From Victivallales bacterium (lineage in GTDB: Bacteria > Verrucomicrobiota > Lentisphaeria > Victivallales > UBA1829): a DNA stretch of 14,454 nucleotides. The stretch lies in assembly GCA_016285335.1 (NCBI GenBank), contig JAEEQO010000060.1:1-14454 (forward strand), written 5' to 3'. The position numbers were made by a program, and so were the translations under genes. Under the pieces are notes generated by a model. It did no database searches and was not told the DNA's origin. It was given only the letters and a program-made list of their open reading frames with translations. Positions 7,260-13,840 of this stretch are shown in pieces (position 1 is the stretch's first letter; each line of letters starts with the position of its first letter).

Positions 7260-8550
7260 AGTTTACCATAAAATCATCCAGATCGCCGGCAACGTCATCA
7301 CCGTCGAGGCCGACAACGTCGCGAACAACGACCTCGCCGAAGTCACCAGCGCCCGCGGCACCTCCCTCGCCCAGGTCATCCGCCTGCTCGACAACAAGGT
7401 CTTCCTCCAGGTCTTCAACGGCACCCGCGGCATCAACACAGGCGACGAAGTCCGTTTCCTCGGCCACCCGATGCGCGTTTCCGCCTCCGACGCCCTCCTC
7501 GGCCGCATCTTCACCGGCGCGGGCGTCCCGCGCGACGGACGTCCCGAAATCCACGACAACATGATCGAGATCGGCGGCCCCTCCGTGAACCCGGCGAAGC
7601 GCATCATCCCGCGCAAGATGATCCGCACCGGCATCCCGATGATCGACGTCTTCAACACGCTCGTCGAATCCCAGAAGCTCCCGATCTTCTCCATCGCCGG
7701 CGAACCCTACAACGAACTGCTCGCGCGCATCGCCATGCAGGCCGAAGTCGACGTGATCGTCCTCGGCGGCATGGGCCTCAAATACGACGACTACCTCACC
7801 TTCCGCAACACCCTCGACGAGCACGGCGCCCTCTCCCGTTCCGTGATGTTCGTCCACACCGCCGCCGACCCGACCGTGGAATGCCTCCTCGTGCCGGATA
7901 TGTCCCTGGCGGTCGCCGAGAGCTTCGCCCTCGAAGGAAAGCGCGTGCTCGTCCTGCTCACCGACATGACCAACTTCGCCGACGCCATGAAGGAGATCGC
8001 CATCACCATGGAACAGGTCCCCTCCAACCGCGGCTACCCCGGCGACCTCTACAGCCAGCTCGCATCCCGCTATGAAAAGGCGGTCGACTTCGACGGCGCC
8101 GGCTCCATCACCATCCTCGCCGTGACCACCATGCCCGGCGACGACGTGACCCACCCGATCCCCGACAACACCGGATACATCACCGAAGGCCAGTTCTACC
8201 TCCGCGGCGGCCGCATCGAACCGTTCGGCTCGCTCTCCCGCCTGAAGCAGAACGTGAACGGCAAGACCCGCGCGGACCACCGCACGGTCATGGACACGAT
8301 GATCCGTTTCTACGCCGACTACAAGGAAACGCTGGAAAAGCAGTCCATGGGCTTCCAGATGTCCAGCTGGGACAACAAGCTCCTCAAATACGGCAAGCTC
8401 TTCGAGAAGAACATGATGGACCTCTCCCTCAACATCCAGCTCGAAGACGCCCTCGACCTCGGCTGGAAGATCCTCGCCGACTGCTTCGACCGCACCGAAA
8501 CCGGCATCAAGACCTCCCTCCTCGAACAGTTCTGGCCCAATAAGGACTGA
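7252..8550 (+). CDS. atpB: V/A-type ATPase regulatory subunit B
   Basis: A 432-residue subunit that alternates with A in the head and provides part of each nucleotide pocket. As expected for B, the P-loop is lost: the position corresponding to GxxGxGKT reads [13 protein letters not shown] (about 147-159), so it does not hydrolyse ATP. The conserved B motif [20 protein letters not shown] (about 254-273) and the arginine-finger segment GSLSRLKQN (Arg330) are present. The length is slightly shorter than archaeal B (about 460). It shares 8 nt with the end of the A gene, and the subunit D gene starts 8 nt after its stop. Confidence 0.95.
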   Translation: MRKVYHKIIQIAGNVITVEADNVANNDLAEVTSARGTSLAQVIRLLDNKVFLQVFNGTRGINTGDEVRFLGHPMRVSASDALLGRIFTGAGVPRDGRPEIHDNMIEIGGPSVNPAKRIIPRKMIRTGIPMIDVFNTLVESQKLPIFSIAGEPYNELLARIAMQAEVDVIVLGGMGLKYDDYLTFRNTLDEHGALSRSVMFVHTAADPTVECLLVPDMSLAVAESFALEGKRVLVLLTDMTNFADAMKEIAITMEQVPSNRGYPGDLYSQLASRYEKAVDFDGAGSITILAVTTMPGDDVTHPIPDNTGYITEGQFYLRGGRIEPFGSLSRLKQNVNGKTRADHRTVMDTMIRFYADYKETLEKQSMGFQMSSWDNKLLKYGKLFEKNMMDLSLNIQLEDALDLGWKILADCFDRTETGIKTSLLEQFWPNKD

Positions 8551-8558
8551 CCTCCGCC

Positions 8559-9167
8559 ATGGCTAAGATCAAATTCACAAAGACCGAGCTGAAACGCCAG
8601 AGGGACCAGCTGAAGCAGTTCACGCGCTTCCTCCCCACGCTCCAGCTCAAAAAACAGCAGCTCCAGCTCGAGATCAGGCTCTGCGCCGAGCGGATCGCCG
8701 CAAACGAACGCAAGGAACAGGAGGCGGTCGCCAGACTCGCCGAATGGACCATGCTCTTCGGCGACGCCGACGCCGCGGCGTCCATCGCCGAAAAACTCCA
8801 TATCCGCAAGGTCAACCGCGAATATGAGAACATCGCCGGCGTGAACGTCCCGGTCTACCATTCGACCGAGTTCGACCTCGAGCCGTACGACCTCTTCTCC
8901 GCCGATCCGTGGATCGACGACGGGATCGAGGCCGTGAAGGCGATCGTCGAGCTCCGCATCGAACGCGACATCATCCGCGAGCAGAACCGCCTGATCGTCC
9001 AGGAGCTCCGCGTCACCACGCAGCGCGTCAACCTCTTCGAAAAGGTGAAAATCCCGGAGGCGAAGGAAAACATCCGCCTCATCCAGATCTCCATCTCCGA
9101 CAACGACATCGCCGCCGTCGCCCGTTCCAAGATCGCAAAGAAAAAACTCCAGGAGCCCGCAGCATGA
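8559..9167 (+). CDS. atpD: V/A-type ATPase subunit D (central rotor axle)
   Basis: A 202-residue protein that forms the long antiparallel coiled coil turning inside the A3B3 head. The typical start F-T-K-T-E-L-K-R-Q-R-D is present. N-terminal (about 5-65) and C-terminal (about 130-190) helices flank a middle segment with short strands. The only nearby Shine-Dalgarno (AAGGA) overlaps the end of the B gene, about 12 nt from the ATG, so translation probably depends on ribosomes finishing B. Its TGA stop overlaps the ATG of subunit I (ATGA). Subunit F, which normally binds D at the base of the axle, is not found in this cluster. Confidence 0.92.
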   Translation: MAKIKFTKTELKRQRDQLKQFTRFLPTLQLKKQQLQLEIRLCAERIAANERKEQEAVARLAEWTMLFGDADAAASIAEKLHIRKVNREYENIAGVNVPVYHSTEFDLEPYDLFSADPWIDDGIEAVKAIVELRIERDIIREQNRLIVQELRVTTQRVNLFEKVKIPEAKENIRLIQISISDNDIAAVARSKIAKKKLQEPAA

Positions 9168-11026
9168 TCGTTCCCATGAAACTTGTTACGCTGCTCTGCC
9201 TGGAGCAGGACCGCACGGCCGCGGTCGACGCGCTCGCCGGACTTGAGCTCATGCAGCTCTGCCGCACCGCGCCGCCCGCCACGAAGGATGTCTCGGCCGT
9301 TTCCGCGCAGCTCGCCGAATGCGAACGCGTAATCGGCGTCGTCCGCAGCGCCCCGGCGATGAAGAATCCGCCCGCCGCGCCCGAAGTCGCCGACAACGAG
9401 CTCGTCGCTTATGCGTCCAAGCTGATCTCCGGCAAGGCCGCCGCGTTCAAGGAACTCGAACGCCTCCAGCACGACCTGAACCTGCTGGCGCCCTGGGGCG
9501 AGTTCGACCGTTCCGCCATCGCGAAACTTCAGGCGAAAGGCGTGTACGTCACGCTCTGCGCCACCCCGCGCAACGTCTTCGACCAGCGCAGGAAGGCGGA
9601 CGAATTCCCGCAGAACGCCGCGCTTTCCGTCATTCAGATGGACAAGAACATGGTCCATTACGCGTTCGTTTCCGAAACTCCGCTCGACGCCGCGGACATC
9701 GACGCCGTCGTCCTGCCGGAGGAAACGCTCTCCGAGGCCATGAAAGCCATCGCGGACACCCGGGCCGCCCTCAAGGACGCCGACGCCGCCATCGCCGCGG
9801 CAAAGGCGCTTCTGCCGCGTCTGGAAGCGAAACTCGCCGCGCTCCGCAACCAGCTGGAGTTCGCATCCGCCCGCGACAACATGGAACAGGCAGGCGCGAT
9901 CGCCTATCTGCAGGGCTACGTCCCCGTCACCCGCATCGATTCCCTGAAAGCCGCCGCCGTGAAGAACGGCTGGGCGCTTCAGATCGACGACCCGGCGGAA
10001 GACGACCAGAACGTCCCGACGTACATCGAAAAAGCGCATTTCCTGAACATCCTGGACCCGCTGTTCGATTTCATCGGCATTTCGCCCGGCTACCGCGAGA
10101 GCGACGTATATCTGTTCTTCTTTTTCTTCTTCCCGATCTTCTTCGGCATGATCCTCGGCGATGCCGGCTACGGCGCGCTGATGCTCGCGGTCGGCACGAT
10201 CTGCCTGATCGCGTTCCGCGCGAAGAAAGCGGCGCGCCTCCCGCTCGTCCTGCTGATCTTCCTCGCGTCCTTCACGTTCATCTGGGGCGCGCTCAACGGT
10301 GCCTGGTTCGGGCTTCCGGCGGACGTCCTGCCGGGCTGGATGCGCGGCTGGAGCTTCATCACGGACCCGACGCACAGCGCCGCAGCCAAAAAGTTCGCGG
10401 ACTTCTACAAGATCGACGTGTCGGAGCTGACCACGGACAAGCTCACGCAGTGGTTCTGCTTCCTGCTGGCGATGCTGCATCTGATGAGCGCGCACATCGT
10501 GCGATTCTTCACCGGCATCCGCAAGGACTGGCGCGAATTCTCCAACATCGGCTGGGCGCTGATGATCTTCGCGAACTTCCTGCTCGCGGTCGGCCTCATC
10601 GTCTTCAAGGGCACGTTCCCGTCCTGGGGCAAGTACGTCTACATCGCCGGCGTCGTGATCATCGCCGTCACGATCCGCCCGTCGGGCGCGCTGAACCTGC
10701 CGTTCGACCTGATCGGCAGCTTCACGGACGTGCTTTCCTACATCCGCCTCTTCGCGGTCGGCCTCTCCGGCATGTACATCGCCCAGAAGTTCAACTTCAT
10801 GGGCACGATGGTCCGCGACGCCCTCGCGGAAAAGAGCCTGATCTGCGGGATCATCCTGATGGTCCTCGTCGCGGTCGCCGGACACGTCCTGAACCTCGCG
10901 CTCGGATTCCTCGGCGTGCTCGTCCACGCCGTCCGCCTGAACACGCTCGAATTCTCCAACCACATGGGTCTCCAGTGGTCCGGATTCAAGTTCAAACCCT
11001 TCTCCGCCAGACAAAACAATAACTAA
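9164..11026 (+). CDS. atpI: V/A-type ATPase subunit I (membrane stator, ion channel)
   Basis: A 620-residue homologue of eukaryotic subunit a. The cytoplasmic half (1-300) carries coiled coil, especially at 190-230. The membrane half (about 312-590) has seven or eight helices. The first holds F-F-F-P-I-F-F-G-M-I-L-G-D-A-G-Y-G, the best conserved motif of the family. Two arginines matter for ion transfer: Arg528 in S-Y-I-R-L-F-A-V-G-L, in the place of yeast Vph1 Arg735, and Arg591 in V-H-A-V-R-L-N-T-L-E-F, in the place of Arg799. The start at 9164 is chosen because AGGAG lies 8 nt before it, it overlaps the D stop by 4 nt (ATGA), and family members begin with M-I-V-x-M-K; the frame stays open back to 8909, but only as a shadow of D. 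The length is normal for bacteria. Confidence 0.94.
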   Translation: MIVPMKLVTLLCLEQDRTAAVDALAGLELMQLCRTAPPATKDVSAVSAQLAECERVIGVVRSAPAMKNPPAAPEVADNELVAYASKLISGKAAAFKELERLQHDLNLLAPWGEFDRSAIAKLQAKGVYVTLCATPRNVFDQRRKADEFPQNAALSVIQMDKNMVHYAFVSETPLDAADIDAVVLPEETLSEAMKAIADTRAALKDADAAIAAAKALLPRLEAKLAALRNQLEFASARDNMEQAGAIAYLQGYVPVTRIDSLKAAAVKNGWALQIDDPAEDDQNVPTYIEKAHFLNILDPLFDFIGISPGYRESDVYLFFFFFFPIFFGMILGDAGYGALMLAVGTICLIAFRAKKAARLPLVLLIFLASFTFIWGALNGAWFGLPADVLPGWMRGWSFITDPTHSAAAKKFADFYKIDVSELTTDKLTQWFCFLLAMLHLMSAHIVRFFTGIRKDWREFSNIGWALMIFANFLLAVGLIVFKGTFPSWGKYVYIAGVVIIAVTIRPSGALNLPFDLIGSFTDVLSYIRLFAVGLSGMYIAQKFNFMGTMVRDALAEKSLICGIILMVLVAVAGHVLNLALGFLGVLVHAVRLNTLEFSNHMGLQWSGFKFKPFSARQNNN

Positions 11027-11066
11027 CCATTAAAAATACAAACAAACACACCAGGAGAAAACCATT

Positions 11067-11651
11067 ATGAGTCTGCTTCTCAACACCCTCGCAAACGTCA
11101 CCCCGGTCCTCGCCCAGACGGCCGACGCCGTCGTCGAAACGGCCAAGGCGGCCGCTCCCGCCCAGGATCTGCCCTTCTTCGAACAGAAGGCCCTGATCTA
11201 CGCCGCCGCGTTCATGTCAATCGGCTTCGCCGCTATCGGTTCCGCCTACGGCTGCGGCGCCGCCTCGTGCGCCGCCATGGGCGCGTGGAAGAAATGCTAC
11301 GCCCAGAACAAGCCCGCCCCGTTCCAGCTGCTGATCTTCGCGGGCGCCCCGCTCTCCCAGACCATCTACGGCATGATCGTGATGTTCATCGTGATGGGCG
11401 GCGCGACCAACATCAGCGCGGCCACCGCCGGCAACTGGATCGTCTACTCCCTCGTCGGCGTCCTCGCCGGCATCGCCATGGGCGTCTCCGCCCTCTGGCA
11501 GGGCATCAGCGCCGCCGCGGCGGCCGACGCCTTCGCCGAGACCGGCAAGGGCTTCGCCAACCAGCTGATGGCGCTCGGTATCGTCGAGACCGTCGCCATC
11601 TTCGTGCTCGCGTTCTCCATCGTCCTGCTGAGCTCCCTGGGCGCCGCCTGA
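11067..11651 (+). CDS. atpK: V/A-type ATPase subunit K (c-ring proteolipid)
   Basis: A 194-residue, four-helix proteolipid: two fused hairpins, as in Enterococcus NtpK. Helices lie near 42-62, 86-110, 124-150 and 165-190. The ion-carrying acid is Glu174 in G-I-V-E-T-V-A-I-F of helix 4; the first hairpin has no acid at the matching place. Aligned to E. hirae NtpK as I recall it, Ser97 and Gln98 (A-P-L-S-Q-T-I-Y-G) match Thr64 and Gln65, and Gln145 (W-Q-G) lies 29 residues before Glu174, just as Gln110 lies before Glu139. These are the sodium ligands, so Na+ transport is likely. An N-terminal extension of about 38 residues is extra compared with NtpK. A strong AGGAG site precedes the ATG, fitting the high copy number of the ring. 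A terminator follows. Confidence 0.93.
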   Translation: MSLLLNTLANVTPVLAQTADAVVETAKAAAPAQDLPFFEQKALIYAAAFMSIGFAAIGSAYGCGAASCAAMGAWKKCYAQNKPAPFQLLIFAGAPLSQTIYGMIVMFIVMGGATNISAATAGNWIVYSLVGVLAGIAMGVSALWQGISAAAAADAFAETGKGFANQLMALGIVETVAIFVLAFSIVLLSSLGAA

Positions 11652-11680
11652 CGAAAGGCGGTCTTTTCCCGCAAATATGC

Positions 11681-11719
11681 AAGGCTCCGTTCCCCCGAAA
11701 CAGGGACGGAGCCTTTTTT
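11681..11719 (+). terminator. Strong intrinsic terminator of the V-ATPase operon
   Basis: AAGGCTCCGT then TCCC (11681-11694) pairs with GGGACGGAGCC plus TT (11703-11715), with one bulged T and a loop of about eight bases. It is followed by a run of six T (11714-11719). It lies 29 nt after the subunit K stop. Confidence 0.92.
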
Positions 11720-11748
11720 CCCGGTCTTTCAGCATAAACGGGTTCAAC

Positions 11749-12561
11749 ATGATTTCTTTTGACGCATCCAAGTGCATCCGATGCGAACGCTGCATCGCCG
11801 ACTGCATCGTCCAGGTCATCCGGCGCGGCGAAGACGGCCTCCCCTTCATCCCGAAGCCGCTTGCGAAACACTGCATGAACTGCCAGCACTGCCTCGCCGT
11901 CTGCCCCGCGGGCGCGGTCACGTGCCACGGTCACAAGCCGGAAGACTGTCTCCCCGCCGGCCCCCTGCCCGACGAAGCCCGCATGATGAACCTCATCCGC
12001 CAGCGCCGCAGCATCCGGTTCTACAAACAGGAAAACCTCCCGCCGGAGATCATGGACAAGCTGCTCACCTCGCTGCGCTGGATCCCGACCGGATGCAACG
12101 ACCACCGGCTGGTCTTCACGGTCGTCGACGACCTCGCGAAAATGGAGCAGTTCCACACGCGTATGCGGAAGATCATCCGATTCCTGCTCAAAACCGGCAT
12201 CATGCGGATCGTCTATCCGGGTTATAAACGCTTCGAGAAATCCATGCTCGACGGCTACGATTTCGTGTTCCGCAACGCGCCGCACATGATCGTCGTGTCC
12301 TCCCCGAAGGACGCCCCGTGCGGCACGTTCGACGCCTCGATCGCGCTCACACAGTTCGACCTGTACGCCCAGACTCTCGGCGTCGGCACGCTCTGGTGCG
12401 GATTCGCCTACTACGCGTTCAAATATGATCGCGGCATGCGCGCGCTGCTTCGGCTCCCGCCCGGCTACAAGGTCGGCGCGGTGATGCTGTTCGGGCCGCC
12501 CGCCGTGGAGTATCCCCGCGCGACCGATCCCGAACCGTACAAGATTATTCGGGAGGGCTAG
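11749..12561 (+). CDS. Nitroreductase-family flavoprotein with N-terminal 2[4Fe-4S] ferredoxin domain
   Basis: A 270-residue fusion. Residues 1-60 are a bacterial ferredoxin domain with two full cluster motifs, CIRCERCIADC (Cys9, 12, 15, 19) and CMNCQHCLAVCP (Cys42, 45, 48, 52). From about 80 comes an FMN-binding nitroreductase fold: RQRRSIRFYK, then TGCNDHRLVFTVV, then a helix and the GVGTLWCGF segment near the flavin. The likely role is to pass electrons from ferredoxin-type donors to a small oxidised substrate, which cannot be named from sequence. No signal peptide or membrane segment is seen, so it is cytoplasmic. The start at 11749 is chosen because the ferredoxin domain begins there; the frame is open back to 11677 but crosses the terminator. 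The ribosome site is weak (ACGGG). With only 29 nt after the terminator and no clear promoter, expression may depend on partial read-through. Confidence 0.9.
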   Translation: MISFDASKCIRCERCIADCIVQVIRRGEDGLPFIPKPLAKHCMNCQHCLAVCPAGAVTCHGHKPEDCLPAGPLPDEARMMNLIRQRRSIRFYKQENLPPEIMDKLLTSLRWIPTGCNDHRLVFTVVDDLAKMEQFHTRMRKIIRFLLKTGIMRIVYPGYKRFEKSMLDGYDFVFRNAPHMIVVSSPKDAPCGTFDASIALTQFDLYAQTLGVGTLWCGFAYYAFKYDRGMRALLRLPPGYKVGAVMLFGPPAVEYPRATDPEPYKIIREG

Positions 12562-12653
12562 CCCTCCACGGAAGCAGTCCGCCGCTAACGCTGGCGGACG
12601 GAAGAGACCAAGCCCTCCCCTCCACTAAGGTAGCGCGCTGCTTACGCGAGCGC
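12552..12653. repeat. Palindrome-rich spacer between convergent genes (possible REP-like element)
   Basis: Three inverted repeats lie within about 100 bp. A perfect 16-bp palindrome GGAGGGCTAGCCCTCC (12552-12567) spans the nitroreductase stop codon. A 7-bp hairpin follows: GTCCGCC (12577-12583) with GGCGGAC (12593-12599). The third is GCGCT (12635-12639) with AGCGC (12649-12653). The second and third enclose nearly the same core, GCTAACGC and GCTTACGC. The heptamer ACGGAAG occurs on both sides of the second hairpin (12568-12574 and 12598-12604), and AGCCCTCC occurs twice (12560-12567, 12611-12618). None has a T run, so these are not ordinary terminators. Confidence 0.5.
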
Positions 12654-12670
12654 ACAGGAAAAACGCCAGG

Positions 12671-13798
12671 TTACACGACCAGGGTCAGCTCGTTTTTCCC
12701 GGCTGAGGCAGAATGGTATTTCGCCGACTTGACGAGGGCGAGGAGTTCCGCCCTCGCCGCGTCCGCAGCCACATCCGGGCTCTGGGTCAGCGGATCGAAT
12801 CCGACTCCCGGGTACTGGACGGTCACGTTCAGTTCGCCGGTCTTCCGGTCCACATCGATCATGAGGACGATGCGGCTGATGCGCGGGAAGAGCATCTTCA
12901 CGAGCAGAGTTTTCAGCACCGTGCGAAGGCCGAGGCGTTTTTCCGGCGGGAGGAGTTTCCCGGCGGCAAAGACGTCGATCGCCCCCTCGAACTCATAAAT
13001 ATCAAACGCACGGGCGTTGAGCTCGCGGTAAAACCCCGTGTTTTTCCTGACGAACGCCTGCGTCCGGTCGTATTTCGGATGGTCCAGCACTTCTTTCACC
13101 GTGCCGTCCTCGCGGATCATGCCGTCCGCCATGAAGACCACGCGCGTGGCGATCTCCCGTACGAATTCCAGGTCGCGGGTCGAGAACAGCATGGTCATTC
13201 CGGTCTGCGCCAACGCCCGGAGCAACGCGTACACCTCGCTTTTCTCCTCCGGGGAAAGCTTGTCGCCGGGATCTTCGACCAGCAGGATCTCCGGGTTGAG
13301 CGCCAACGCCCGGACGATCGCCAGACGCCGCCGCTGGCCTGCCGTAAGGTTAATGGGCATTTCTTCCGCCAGACCGGAAAGTCCGGAAAACTTGAGCAGG
13401 GAATTGACGCGTTCCCGGATCATGCCTTCCTCGGCGTCCTTCACATCAAGCGGCGCGATCGTCATGTTTTCGAGCACGGTCAGGTTGCAGAAGATGGATT
13501 CGCGCGAAAACGCCATGCCGATGGCCCTGCGGGCACGGGCCGCGCCGCCGTGACGCCACTGAACAGGCTTGCCGTTCACTTCCATGTTGCCGCCCTCGGG
13601 CTCTTCCAGCAGGTCCAGACTGCGCAGAAGAAGGCGTTTGCCGTCCTCCGATGCGCCGACCAGCGCGACGACGTCGCCCTTGTAGATTTCCAGGCTGAGA
13701 TCGCGAAGGCGTTCCATGCTGTAACGGTCCTGCAGGCTGATCCTGCGTGCGGCCAGGACCGGGACCGGACTTGCGGCGGTGGTTTCGTCAGTGTTCAT
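12671..13798 (-). CDS. Degenerate GlnQ-type ABC ATPase with a C-terminal GHKL-like domain
   Basis: A 375-residue protein. Residues 13-255 follow polar amino-acid transporter ATPases (GlnQ/ArtP) closely, including NLTVLENMTIAPL and A-L-A-L-N-P-E. Key residues have changed: Walker A reads GASEDGKR (48-55; Lys54 kept, Ser/Thr now Arg), the Q-loop Gln is Ser98, the signature is LTAGQ (151-155), Walker B ends Glu-Asp (175-176) instead of Asp-Glu, the D-loop is GDKLS, and the H-switch His is Arg208. ATP hydrolysis is therefore doubtful. Residues 262-375 are an added domain with a helix (LRTVLKTLLVKML), paired strands and GVGFDP, resembling a GHKL fold without its N-box Asn; this part is tentative. 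The ATG at 13798 has AGGA about 8 nt upstream. It follows truA by 42 nt, and no permease or binding-protein gene is nearby. A regulatory or scaffold role is an inference. Confidence 0.82.
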   Translation of the reverse strand: MNTDETTAASPVPVLAARRISLQDRYSMERLRDLSLEIYKGDVVALVGASEDGKRLLLRSLDLLEEPEGGNMEVNGKPVQWRHGGAARARRAIGMAFSRESIFCNLTVLENMTIAPLDVKDAEEGMIRERVNSLLKFSGLSGLAEEMPINLTAGQRRRLAIVRALALNPEILLVEDPGDKLSPEEKSEVYALLRALAQTGMTMLFSTRDLEFVREIATRVVFMADGMIREDGTVKEVLDHPKYDRTQAFVRKNTGFYRELNARAFDIYEFEGAIDVFAAGKLLPPEKRLGLRTVLKTLLVKMLFPRISRIVLMIDVDRKTGELNVTVQYPGVGFDPLTQSPDVAADAARAELLALVKSAKYHSASAGKNELTLVV

Positions 13799-13840
13799 TT
13801 CTGGTTCCTGTTCTATGGTGAAAATGTTTGAATTGGCAGT

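Noticed and set aside
7252..8550. Loss of the P-loop in subunit B as a sign of decay
   Set aside because: B subunits of all V/A-type ATPases are non-catalytic and normally lack it.
8909..9163. N-terminal extension of subunit I back to 8909
   Set aside because: It overlaps the subunit D gene in another frame, translates to Arg-rich sequence and lacks a ribosome site. The ATGA-coupled start at 9164 with AGGAG is far better.
8855..11014. A 719-codon minus-strand frame opposite subunit I
   Set aside because: It is the same kind of shadow; subunit I on the plus strand has the full family motifs and a coupled start.
11677..11748. Longer start for the nitroreductase gene
   Set aside because: It would translate the ATPase terminator hairpin, and the ferredoxin domain begins right at the 11749 start.
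12552..12567. The 16-bp palindrome as a terminator of the nitroreductase gene
   Set aside because: It has no loop to speak of and no T run on either strand. It is kept only as part of the palindromic spacer.
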